Virus record (IMG/VR): IMGVR_UViG_3300037189_007110
Span: 1 to 22,093 of that record
From: a virus
Strand: one strand, 5' to 3'
DNA length: 22,093 bases
The position numbers were made by a program, and so were the translations under genes. The notes beneath the pieces were generated by a model. The model had not been told where the DNA came from and searched no databases. It saw only the letters and a list, made by a program, of their open reading frames with translations. Position 1 is the stretch's first letter. Each line of letters starts with the position of its first letter. This document shows positions 6,222 through 13,700 of this stretch, in pieces.

Positions 6222-6864
6222 TGGTCTTCTCCTTCAGGTGGGTGCTTCGCTTCTGACACAGGGACTCGATCCGCTCGACTGCGTCCGGGGGCATGGCCCC
6301 AGACTGCACACGCTGCTTCGCCACGTTTACGTACCGCGCCAACGTGGCGTCATCGGTGGCAAGCGCGACTGCTGCCTCCGCGATTTCCATGTTGGTCTTC
6401 CACTTCTTCTGGGTTGCCTCGTCCACGCCGGAGTGTTCCGCCACGCCCTGCGCGTCGGTGTCCTCCTCGGTGGAGATGGACAGCAGCCCCTCGATGGCCG
6501 TGCGACAGAGCAACGTCATCGCCGCCTTCCGCTCCTGCACATCAGCGAGGTGCGGGATGCGAAGCGTCGAGGTGATGTACTCGCCCGTCTTGTGGCGGAG
6601 CATCGTCACGACGTAGTCGCCGCCCTCGTTCTCGCCATACAGGTGGTTCATCCAGATGCCGTGCTTGGCGAGAGCAGGCATCACCGCACGCCGGATCGCA
6701 GAGATCGAGGCGTAGCGGTAGGAGTGACCGTCGCGGCTTCCCTTGGAATCGAGAGGCACCGGAGGGAACTCGGGATGGGCGGAGCAAAGCGCCTCCACCA
6801 GAGCGCCCGTGGTGCTGCTCTCCTCGCGAAGAACAGACACGGCGATGTTTCCAATCCTTGGCAT
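6115..6864 (-). CDS. erf: ERF-family single-strand annealing protein (249 aa)
   Basis: The ATG at 6864 shares a base with the exonuclease stop (TGATG) and has a GGAGAGG SD 4 bases upstream. The ERF pattern is readable: SYRYASISAIRRAVMPALAKHGI (residues 48-70), DYVVTMLRHKTGEYITSTL (83-101), then VQERKAAMTLLCRTAIEGLLSI (109-130) and the acidic EEDTDA (133-138), which correspond to the family's 'Y.yasl..v...v.p.L..hGl', 'T.L.H.sGE', 'Q..GsaiTYarRYal..llGi' and 'eeDdD'. ERF proteins coat and anneal complementary single strands. The C-terminal 40 residues are glycine- and basic-rich and overlap the next ORF. With the upstream exonuclease it forms a two-part recombinase like Red or RecET. Confidence 0.88.
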   Translation of the reverse strand: MPRIGNIAVSVLREESSTTGALVEALCSAHPEFPPVPLDSKGSRDGHSYRYASISAIRRAVMPALAKHGIWMNHLYGENEGGDYVVTMLRHKTGEYITSTLRIPHLADVQERKAAMTLLCRTAIEGLLSISTEEDTDAQGVAEHSGVDEATQKKWKTNMEIAEAAVALATDDATLARYVNVAKQRVQSGAMPPDAVERIESLCQKRSTHLKEKTNAGNEGTVGDQGEDAAGGGGGVEDRKRRRAVGTGA

Positions 6865-7757
6865 CAGACCTCTCCTTTCAGGGCATAACTCGGGAAATAA
6901 ATCTCCTCCACTCCACGGGCATCGAGGCGATGCCAGCAGTCCAAGTCGAGTCGCATCTGCAACTCATCCAGCAGGCGCAGACACTCGCTGCGACCGTGGT
7001 CGATCACGCGCTGCGGCAGCGGGCCAACAACGCTCTCATAGGGCCACACCGTCGAGGTGACGATGAAGACCATGCGATGGGCAGGCCAGCCTGCGGCAAG
7101 GCCAGCCGACTCATACATCGCGCTCTGCAAGTGGTAGCCAAACTTTAGCGCGCTGCGCCACCACTCACGTGCCGGGTTCTCGTCCCGCGTTGTCTTCCAA
7201 TCGAAGAAGTAGTCGGGCGTGGCGCCGTCCACGCGGCAACGACAGGCGTGGCCGTTCCACTGCCACTTGATGTTGAACTCCGCATCGATGGCCCGCTCGA
7301 TGATCGTGGTGACATCAGAGTTGGCGAGCAACGCCCGTGTCTGATCACGCAACTTTTTGTAGTCAGCCGGGCATACCGGGATGCGCGCCGGATCAAGGTT
7401 CGCCTTCCAATCGGCGGCCTTGGCGGAGAACGCTCCGGCAGCAGTTGCCAGAGTGTCCGGGCAGACTTCGACGCGGGGCCAGAACTCCTTTTCCCCCAAC
7501 TCCCCCCACGAATGAAGGAGCGAGCCGTAGTCGAGGGCATCACTCGACCGGGGCGGGGCGGCCTTGGCGACTTGCCGCCAGTAGTATGCCAGCGGTGATT
7601 CGCGCAGCAGTTTCAGGTTGCTGCACGACACCTCCGGCCAGCCGTGATAGGACGCGGCTGGGGTGTGGCAAATCGAAACGGACGGGTCTACTAGCAGCGG
7701 CGAGACTTGAACTCGCGACCCCCGGCTTATGAAGCCGGTGGCCGGAACAATCGTCAT
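6864..7757 (-). CDS. RecE-like PD-(D/E)XK exonuclease with attP-encoded N terminus (297 aa)
   Basis: The core matches RecE/DUF3799-type nucleases: YHGWPEVSCSNLKLLRESPL (residues 37-56), GSLLH (78-82), CRCRVDGATPDYFFDWKTT (172-190, with D177, D186 and K188 as the D...DxK site) and QSAMY (211-215), the QxxxY motif of RecB-type exonucleases. It should resect double-strand ends to give strands for the ERF protein. The ATG at 7757 has a near-ideal SD (GGAGG at 7769-7765, 7-base spacing). Codons 7-22 lie in a tRNA-derived sequence, so about the first 30 residues extend beyond the usual family start and are probably not part of the fold. A GTG just before SCSNL is the only obvious internal start, and its GGAG abuts it. 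The gene heads the recombination operon. Confidence 0.88.
   Translation of the reverse strand: MTIVPATGFISRGSRVQVSPLLVDPSVSICHTPAASYHGWPEVSCSNLKLLRESPLAYYWRQVAKAAPPRSSDALDYGSLLHSWGELGEKEFWPRVEVCPDTLATAAGAFSAKAADWKANLDPARIPVCPADYKKLRDQTRALLANSDVTTIIERAIDAEFNIKWQWNGHACRCRVDGATPDYFFDWKTTRDENPAREWWRSALKFGYHLQSAMYESAGLAAGWPAHRMVFIVTSTVWPYESVVGPLPQRVIDHGRSECLRLLDELQMRLDLDCWHRLDARGVEEIYFPSYALKGEV
7692..7740 (-). other. attP: Putative attP core: 3' half of a tRNA (anticodon CAU)
   Basis: Read on the minus strand, this segment has an anticodon arm CCGGC-TTCATAA-GCCGG (7738-7722) with anticodon CAU, a five-base variable loop GGGTC, a T arm GCGAG-TTCAAGT-CTCGC (7716-7700), the 3' acceptor strand CGCTGCT (7699-7693) and a discriminator A (7692). 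The matching 5' acceptor AGCAGCG and any D arm are missing upstream, so this is not a working tRNA gene. A tRNA 3' half beside a tyrosine integrase is the standard form of an attachment core, because integration restores the host tRNA. CAU could mean elongator Met, initiator or Ile2. The anticodon stem lacks the initiator GGG/CCC run. Exact core limits need the host sequence. Confidence 0.85.
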
Positions 7758-7842
7758 GTCTGAACCTCCGTATCTGGGGGGCTAGACCAACCTTTTGATT
7801 TGCCAGTTCTCAGGGAGGGTGCATTTTTGGAAACAATCCCCC
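7758..7842. promoter_or_regulatory. Divergent control region between integrase and recombination operon
   Basis: About 85 bases separate the minus-strand exonuclease start from the likely integrase ATG. The only clear signal is the exonuclease SD (GGAGG at 7769-7765, minus strand). The part nearer the integrase is relatively AT-rich (around 7790-7840), as expected for promoters and integrase arm sites. A GGGAGG at 7813-7818 lies too close to the in-frame GTG at 7819 and too far from the ATG at 7843 to settle the integrase start. No convincing -35/-10 pair is seen on either strand. Confidence 0.4.
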
Positions 7843-8691
7843 ATGTTGAGTACCACTGGCATTATGCGGTTGGCCGAACTCCTTGGCCTGTATTGCGGTA
7901 GCCGCGAATGCAGCGACCGCTATTGCGAATCCCTCCGCCGCACCGTGCGGCAAGCCGAGGCGGCTGGCGTCGGCACCGTGGCCGACCTCAAGCCAGCAGT
8001 AGTGAACAGATTTCTCTCTAGCCTGTCAACGTCAGCCGTGACCCGGCAAAATGTGCGGCGAGAACTCCTGACGTTATGGAAGTGGGCATTTGAAGAAGGG
8101 CTGACCGAGACGCCGCCGATGCGGGTGATGAGGATCAAGGCTGCTGCCAGACCTGTTGAGGCGTGGTCGCTGGCCGATCTGCGGCTGATGCTGACGCGAG
8201 CAGAGGCAGACCAGACGCGCATCGGAGGGCATGCCAACCGCAGGGTATGCGAGTGGTTTCCGGGGTGGATCGTGATCGCGTATGACACCGCAATGCGGTT
8301 CAGCGATGTGCTTGAACTGCGTGACAGCAACCTTCGCAACGGGTGCATCGCAAGCACGGCACACAAGACAGGCAAGGCGTTGGTCAGGCCACTGTCCGGG
8401 CATGGGCAGGAATGGGCGCAGCGCTTGATCAGTGAATCACCCGATGGCTCGCTGTTCACGTGGTTCCTGACGCGGCGCCGCGCCTTGATGTCGATCCGGG
8501 CGTTTCTCGACAGGCAAAAGATACGCGGCTCCAGCAAGTACCTGCGCCGCGCTGCTGCGACCTACATCGAGATGCGTAGTCCGGGCGAATCGTGGCGCTA
8601 CCTACAGCACTCCGTACCAACTTTGGTACAGCGTCACTACGTGGATGCCTCGCTCTGCCCCGTGCCAGACGGGCCGCCGCCGATCAGGTGA
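7843..8691 (+). CDS. int: Tyrosine-family site-specific integrase (282 aa)
   Basis: This is the only plus-strand gene. An N-terminal SAM-like core-binding domain (about residues 8-90, helical, with LLTLWKWAFEEGLTE) is followed by the catalytic domain: Arg I in YDTAMRFSDVLELR, a beta-hairpin Lys in AHKTGKALVRPL, box II SSKYLRRAAATYIE, His in LQHSVPTLV and the nucleophile Tyr in QRHYVD near the C terminus. In box II the first residue of HxxR is Lys (K-Y-L-R). The frame opens at a TTG at 7795. GTG 7819 and ATG 7843 are alternatives, none with an ideal SD. I chose 7843 because it begins just before the core-binding domain. It sits beside a tRNA-derived core and should drive integration there. Its last 55 bases overlap the opposing kinase-like gene. 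Confidence 0.93.
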   Translation: MLSTTGIMRLAELLGLYCGSRECSDRYCESLRRTVRQAEAAGVGTVADLKPAVVNRFLSSLSTSAVTRQNVRRELLTLWKWAFEEGLTETPPMRVMRIKAAARPVEAWSLADLRLMLTRAEADQTRIGGHANRRVCEWFPGWIVIAYDTAMRFSDVLELRDSNLRNGCIASTAHKTGKALVRPLSGHGQEWAQRLISESPDGSLFTWFLTRRRALMSIRAFLDRQKIRGSSKYLRRAAATYIEMRSPGESWRYLQHSVPTLVQRHYVDASLCPVPDGPPPIR

Positions 8692-9134
8692 CAGAGGTGG
8701 TAACTGTTGGCGTGTACCCAAATCTTGGGTTCCTCGCCATCGAGCAGAAGGTAGTCGCTCATCACCTTTTCGTGAGCCGCGCAAAAGTTCCGCAGCACCT
8801 TGATGTTGCACGGCTTGCCTCGCGCTGCATACGCCCGTGCGATCTGCTCATCGCTGGCATTGAGTTGGATCACGATGTCAGGAGCAGGCAACTTCAACTG
8901 CTTGCGCTTGCGCAAAAAGCGGTAGCCAATCATCCCCTCCACGATCCAGCCATCGTCGCCAACTGCTTGCATCAAGCCGTATAGCGCGGCCACGTGCCCG
9001 TCTCCCAGAAACTTGTCCGTGCAGTAAACGGGCAGGCCGCTGTGTTCGGCAAGCAGATGGGCCACGTAACTCTTGCCGCTACCGGGAGGGCCGATGACCA
9101 CCACGGTGGATGCGTCGTTGAGGTACAGCATCAT
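8637..9134 (-). CDS. P-loop kinase-like NTPase (165 aa)
   Basis: The first ATG of an ATGATG pair (9134) overlaps the preceding stop as ATGA. An upstream extension of the frame is rejected as an antisense-frame artefact of the preceding gene. A hydrophobic strand VVVIGPPGSGKS puts Walker A at residues 15-22. Next come a helix, LPVYCTDKFLGDG (an acidic residue in the position used by small-molecule kinases), DGWIVEGMIGYRF, IVIQLNASDEQIARAYAARG (a lid-like segment) and KVLRNF. This is the layout of adenylate- or shikimate-type kinases, so a nucleotide or other small-molecule kinase is likely, but the substrate is unknown. It ends the virion gene run and converges with the integrase, overlapping it by 55 bases. 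Confidence 0.8.
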   Translation of the reverse strand: MMLYLNDASTVVVIGPPGSGKSYVAHLLAEHSGLPVYCTDKFLGDGHVAALYGLMQAVGDDGWIVEGMIGYRFLRKRKQLKLPAPDIVIQLNASDEQIARAYAARGKPCNIKVLRNFCAAHEKVMSDYLLLDGEEPKIWVHANSYHLCHLIGGGPSGTGQSEAST

Positions 9135-9505
9135 TCCATGTTGTCGCGGCGCAGCACTGAACGCAGTGGCACCGGCTGCGGCTGCGGCATGTCGCCGGGG
9201 GCCGGGGCCACTTGTCGCGGGCCTTGGCCCGGAGGCGGTGCCCACGGCGGTTCCGCTTGGCCGCGCATCTTCTGGAGTTGCCTGATGCGGCCCTCGATTC
9301 CTCCGGGCATGGGAGTGTTGATGTTCTTCAACTCACGCTCAAGCACGCGCTGCGCATCGCGGCGCGGAAAGTTCTGCGGTGCGTTGGGGTCAAACTTCGG
9401 CGCATCTTGCAGACCTTGGATCATGCGCATGTCGGGCTGCATGCCGGGCATGTCCATGTCTGTCACGTAGCGCCGCATTGGTTGTCCGTACATCGGAAGA
9501 GTCAT
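9131..9505 (-). CDS. Proline/methionine-rich small protein (124 aa)
   Basis: The start is ambiguous among TTG 9514, GTG 9511 (overlapping the upstream stop as GTGA) and ATG 9505. The ATG is chosen because a GGAG lies 9 bases upstream and the reading begins MTLPMYGQPM. The N-terminal 30 residues are rich in methionine (RYVTDMDMPGMQPDMRMIQG). A helix follows (NFPRRDAQRVLERELKNINT, then RIRQLQKMRG), then a proline-rich tail (PPPGQGPRQVAPAPGD). It lacks the shared leader of the five upstream genes but belongs to the same coupled string. I recognise no family. A small virion protein is likely from position. Confidence 0.7.
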   Translation of the reverse strand: MTLPMYGQPMRRYVTDMDMPGMQPDMRMIQGLQDAPKFDPNAPQNFPRRDAQRVLERELKNINTPMPGGIEGRIRQLQKMRGQAEPPWAPPPGQGPRQVAPAPGDMPQPQPVPLRSVLRRDNME

Positions 9506-9507
9506 GT

Positions 9508-9777
9508 TCACCAACTCCAGTTACAAGACCAGTACCCAGCCTTCAGTTTGTCTTTGTGCTGGTCGCAGTTGTGCCGCGACTTGAAGTTCGACCGCCGCCC
9601 CTCGTCGCCGTGCCCCTTGCCCTTGCCGCCGCCTTCCTTGTAGTGGCCCATCGAGGCGTCCCCAAAGCGCACGATTCGCTCCTCGCCACCGGAGCAAGCG
9701 CGCACAACGAACTTCTTGCCGCCCTGCGTCTGTCGCTTGGGGCTGTTGCACTTCAGGTTGCGGATGAGGTCGCTCAT
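9508..9777 (-). CDS. Small cysteine-containing basic phage protein with shared leader (89 aa)
   Basis: It starts MSDLIRNLK, the leader shared with four neighbours, via an ATGA overlap. The body begins at once: KCNSPKR, KKFVVRACSGGEERIVRFGD, then SNFKSRHNCDQHKDK and AGYWSCNWSW at the C terminus. This is a conserved small phage protein pattern ('KCN.p......yvvkac..g.ekivrFGd', 'R..F..RHnCd......arYWsC.mW') that I recall from many tailed phages. Cys and His spacing would allow a metal site. The role is unknown; because such genes lie among structural genes, a minor virion or packaging-related protein is likely. Confidence 0.85.
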   Translation of the reverse strand: MSDLIRNLKCNSPKRQTQGGKKFVVRACSGGEERIVRFGDASMGHYKEGGGKGKGHGDEGRRSNFKSRHNCDQHKDKLKAGYWSCNWSW

Positions 9778-9938
9778 TTCTGGGCTGTCTTGGCGGAGTT
9801 GATGAAGTCCTGCTTGCTGGGCGCGCCTTTGTCGCCCGGATCACGCATCTTCTCGCCACTGCCATTGGCGATGCGCCTGCGCTTGGCGTTGATGTTGGCG
9901 TACAGACCCTTCTTCAGCGAGCGAATGCGGTCAGTCAT
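9774..9938 (-). CDS. Small highly basic phage protein with shared leader (54 aa)
   Basis: This gene fills the gap between two neighbours with ATGA overlaps at both ends. It reads MTDRIRSLK (leader variant), then KGLYANINAKRRRIANGSGE, KMRDPGDKGAPSKQDF and INSAKTAQK. The body closely follows a widespread tiny phage protein ('kGLyanI.aKr.rI..GSgEkMrkpG.kGaPt...F..sAktak'). It is strongly basic and probably binds nucleic acid inside the capsid, though I know of no firm function. The leader joins directly to the conserved body with no linker. Confidence 0.85.
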   Translation of the reverse strand: MTDRIRSLKKGLYANINAKRRRIANGSGEKMRDPGDKGAPSKQDFINSAKTAQK

Positions 9939-10135
9939 CGTTGCACCGGCCAGTTGAGGACGAACACGGGTTTGAGTCCGCTACCCACCAGCGGGCGCGT
10001 GGGCGGCGTGTAGATCGGAGGGGCGTCTGGCTGCGGCTGCTGCCCGGCCCGGATCGTGCGGGCGATCTGTCGCCGCGTGGCGCGAGCCTCATGCTCCTCA
10101 TCGATCTGGCGGAGTTTGCGAATGATGTCGCTCAT
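9935..10135 (-). CDS. Small protein with shared leader (66 aa)
   Basis: The start MSDIIRKLR continues into a charged helix (QIDEEHEARATRRQIARTIR, about residues 10-29), then a proline-rich stretch (QPQPDAPPIYTPPTRP) and a hydrophobic C terminus (LKPVFVLNW). Both ends overlap neighbours as ATGA. No family is recognised. Its real coding status is supported by the conserved leader, the coupled spacing and the continuous frame. Confidence 0.75.
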   Translation of the reverse strand: MSDIIRKLRQIDEEHEARATRRQIARTIRAGQQPQPDAPPIYTPPTRPLVGSGLKPVFVLNWPVQR

Positions 10136-10530
10136 CGCATCACCTTCACGATGCCACCGTTGGGATCGCGGCCAATCGCGAACCCCTTGCCGGTCATCCG
10201 ATCCACGCCGCTGCTCACTGTCTCGATGCCCGCCCTGTTAGCGTCCAGCACGGCTGGTATGGCGGGCGGCTCAATAAGATTCATGGCAAATGCCAGCGGC
10301 GTTGGCACATAGGGCGCAGCAACGCTGCCGTCGTTGCGTAGCGAAGCGTCGGCCCGGAGCAAGGCCAACGGCCCGCCGTTAGACAGGGCCGCTACGCGCT
10401 CGGGGCTGTACACATCTTTGGGGTCGCCGCCACCAGCCACGTACTCCGCCTTTGCGCGGCCTGCGTCCTCGGCCAGTTTGCCGTACTGGGGGCCATACAG
10501 CGCTTTGGCGAGCCGGATGATGTCGCTCAT
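10132..10530 (-). CDS. Hypothetical virion-region protein with shared leader (132 aa)
   Basis: It begins MSDIIRLAKALYGPQYGKLA, the leader again, by ATGA overlap. The rest is a mixed helical, alanine-rich protein (GRAKAEYVAGGGDPKDVYSP, then PLALLRADASLRNDG, then LAFAMNLIEPPAIPAVLDAN) ending in a small beta-like part (GKGFAIGRDPNGGIVKVM). It has no recognised family. The segment before GRDPNGG could form a surface hairpin. The product is probably a minor virion or assembly protein by location only. Confidence 0.75.
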   Translation of the reverse strand: MSDIIRLAKALYGPQYGKLAEDAGRAKAEYVAGGGDPKDVYSPERVAALSNGGPLALLRADASLRNDGSVAAPYVPTPLAFAMNLIEPPAIPAVLDANRAGIETVSSGVDRMTGKGFAIGRDPNGGIVKVMR

Positions 10531-10799
10531 TGCCGCACTCCCGTCTTGGTGTTCAAGCCGTCAATGATCAGATTGGGGTGCCCGTCCTTCTTGTGCATGC
10601 TGGGCCAGTGCATGTCTGCATCGGGGGTGTGCCCCATCAGGTAGGCCGCGCGGTAGTCATATTGATGCTCCGGCGCATCGGGGTTGGGGTCGATGTCGCC
10701 GCGCTTTGACCAAGCGCCATACCAACTGCGAAAGGCTCGTTCGTCGCCAGCGCCCCATGACTCCTGCGCGCTTCGCAGTTTGCGGATGAGTTCGCTCAT
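10527..10799 (-). CDS. Conserved small phage protein with shared leader (90 aa)
   Basis: The leader MSELIRKLRSAQE starts by ATGA overlap with the 1230-residue gene. The C-terminal half carries YDYRAAYLMGHTPDADMHWP (residues 48-67), then SMHKKDGHPNLIIDG. This recalls a common small phage motif ('yDyrgay..g...p..gHwpd.fKkpnHptf') found near structural genes in many tailed phages. It may be a tail or head-completion protein. I recognise the pattern but not a proven role. It is the first of the five leader-bearing genes. Confidence 0.8.
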   Translation of the reverse strand: MSELIRKLRSAQESWGAGDERAFRSWYGAWSKRGDIDPNPDAPEHQYDYRAAYLMGHTPDADMHWPSMHKKDGHPNLIIDGLNTKTGVRQ

Positions 10800-13700
10800 T
10801 GCCGTGCCTTTCGTACCTCGCGCAGGTCGCGGCCAAGGGTGCGGAACAAGGCGTAGTCAGGTATCAGCGCGTCGGGGACTTGCGGGATGTTTTCCTTCGG
10901 GATGTAGGACTCGGTGTAGTCCTGCATGAACGAACCCAGCCGACCGGAGAGTTTGCGGCGCGCATCGTTCAACTGCCACGCCGGATCGACGGTGCGGAGT
11001 TTCATGCCCATCATGGTGTTGAACCCAGCCTTGGCAAACCTCTGCGACATCGGAATGCGGTCATCAGCGAACGTGCCGCCGATGCTGATCAGCCGCTGCC
11101 ACGGGCCGGGCGTCACGTTGATCGCCTGCCGGATGAGCGGGTTGAGGCCGGTGGGGGCAGGGGCGCCGGTGGCCTGCTCATAAAGCGATTTGTAGATGCG
11201 GTCGGCGGGCGTGACGGCTTGCTCTAGCGGGCGCCGGGAGAACGTGTCGATTCCCGTTGCGAGTTCTGTCGCGCTCTTGATGAACGGGTTGGCCTGCTGG
11301 GCAAGATTGTATGCCGTGCTTTGGACGGTGCCGTAGGTGGTCGGTGCGAGGCCAAGCAGCGACAGCGTGTCGATGCCCGGAATGTCAATGTCGGTCAGGA
11401 AGGTTGTCTTGTCAGTTTCGCCGGGGATGCCAAGGTACGGCTTGACGGCGTCTGGAATGCGGAAAGCAAACTGCTGCCGCAGCGCCTCCGGTACGTAGGT
11501 GTCCTCGTCGCTTGCTTGCAGCGTGGATAGCCCACGAATCGTCTGCGCGTAGCCGCCGCCGGGGTTGTTTGCGATTTGACCGGCAACGTACTTGCCAATG
11601 CGCGAAGTGTAGGCCCACCACGGGAAAATGCGGCGCATCGTCTGGCGCTCAAACGAAGTCAGGCTACCGTAGTCCACAAGAGCAGAGGTGATCCGCTTGG
11701 CCGCCACATCAGCAGAGATGCCCTGCCGCATGAGGGCAAGCATGCCACCCAACCTCGCAACGGTATCGGTGTAGTCGCTGAACTTCTGCGAAGCATTGAG
11801 CGTGGCGTTCCGGGTTTGGTCTGCCGCTACCTTTTGCCACGGCATGCGGAGGCCACGGAACGTAAACTGATCGGCAACCATCTGCCCCAGCGACCGACTG
11901 CCATCGGGGATCAGTTCACGCAGAGCGTCCATCTTGCTCATCGGCGCGCTGCCGGGAACAAGTTGGTTCATAATGCCGGTCTGGTTAGAAGTCACCAGAT
12001 CGCTGGAAGCCAGCGATTCCAGCACGCCAGTGCGGGCAACGTCCTCGGTAAGTTTTTTCTGAATGGCGTCGGCGTCTGCGATGTTGTAGCCGGGCAGTTC
12101 CTTGAGCAGCGCAGCCGCATCATCCATGCGACCGCCTACAATCGCCTTCGCCGTCTTCAGGCCGTAGTACACATCTGGGACGTTGCCAGCCTCCAGCGTG
12201 AGCAGGAAGGCGTTGCTGTACATGTCGCGCACTTTGGTGGACGGGAACGCGAGGGCAAATCCCTTAAACAAAGTGCTGATTGAATCGAACAGCCAGATCA
12301 CGTTTTCTTGCGCGCGGGGCGAACTGTAGAAATCGTTCATCCGCGTCAGGCGGTTGTACACCTCCTCCGGCAGTGCGTACTTGCGCAGGTCGATGCGCTG
12401 CCAATCCGCCTCTCCAGTGGCCGTTGCGATCGCGCGGCGCAGATTGTCCTGCACAACACGGGAGGCAGAGTTGGTTTTGGCCGACGTATCCATCCCGGTC
12501 TTTAGCGCGATCTCGTCCAGCGCGCGATGCAACGGCTTAAAGTTGACGCCGGGAATGGCGTTGGCGCTCATGCCGTCTTTTACAAAGATGGCGGCCTCTG
12601 CCATGCTGGCGTACACGTGCCGTGCGTGCGCGCGGGCAGTGCCGGTGCTTGCTAAAGCGCGAGCCTGCGACACCGCCGGATGCTCGCTGAACAGCGGAAT
12701 GTCGAGCGGGGTCTTCTTGGGGTCGCGGCGCATAACGGTGCGCGCGATGCCCTCTGCCTGTGCCTGCGAAATCACCTCGCCCGGAGCCACCTTGGGCTGC
12801 ATCAAGGGCTTGCCGGTCTTGCCTAATACCTGATTGCCTTCAGTGTCACGCACAGGCTCAAGGATCAGTTTGCCTTGGCTATCTCGGGCGGCAACCTTGG
12901 CCTTAAACGGGCGCACTCGGGGGTCGGGGGCATTCGGCCCCCACTTGTTGTCGATGTACTTCTTGATGTGCGCGCCGACTTGCTCGACCGACAACTTGCT
13001 CTGGCGGCCTTCGGCAACGAACTGCTTGACGATTGGCAGTTGGCTGATCTCGCGGAAGTCAACGGTAGCGCCGGGCGTCATTAAGTCCCACGAGCGCGCT
13101 TCGTGTTCCAGCATGCGCGTGGTGTTGGAGGCGCGGCTCAATCCGTGGCCGTATTCACCAAAAGACAGTTCGCGCGCTACGCGGGGCGACCATAGGGCGC
13201 CAAAGCGGTCTTGCAGGCGAGCGCGCGGAATGCCAAGTTTCCCCGCTTCGGAGTAGGTCATCGCGCGCAGGCTATCCCAGTTCTTCATTACATCCTGAAT
13301 CGGCTGACCAATCTCGTTGATCACCCGCATGTCGCGCTGCGTGTGTACCCCTTCGTACAAGCGGGTGAGAAAGTCGCGCCCCTGCGGACTGTTAAGCGTG
13401 TCCGTGCCAAGGAGTTTCTGCGCATTGGGGGGCAGAACGACGCGGCTAACGAGTCGAGCGTTTTCGGCACCAGCCGCGCGCATTGCCCGCGTCTCCGCCA
13501 ACTCCAGCGCGGAGCGCTTCATGTTGGAGATTTGATCGATGGCCGCAAAATCCCCGCCGACCCGCTTGTCGAAGAGTTGCGAGCCAAAGCGCGCAACTGG
13601 CGACCACCGGGCCGCCTGCCCAACGCGATCCATCGTGTCGAGCATGCCGCGCGCCCAGCGCGGATTCGCGACGGCGGGGTCAACAAAGTTGAAGTACCCC

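Noticed and set aside
5794-6888. A 364-codon plus-strand open frame
   Set aside because: It is entirely opposite the ERF gene and its neighbours, has skewed composition and no family features. It is a GC-rich shadow.
7681-7790. A complete tRNA gene on the minus strand
   Set aside because: Only the anticodon arm, T arm and 3' acceptor half are present. No D arm or pairing 5' acceptor strand was found upstream.
9135-9245. Longer start for the P-loop kinase-like gene
   Set aside because: The extension is an alanine/proline-rich frame shadow of the upstream gene, and the ATGA-coupled ATG at 9134 is just before the first strand of the P-loop fold.
11576-12283. A 235-codon plus-strand open frame
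   Set aside because: It is antisense to the continuous 1230-residue gene and has a shadow-like composition.
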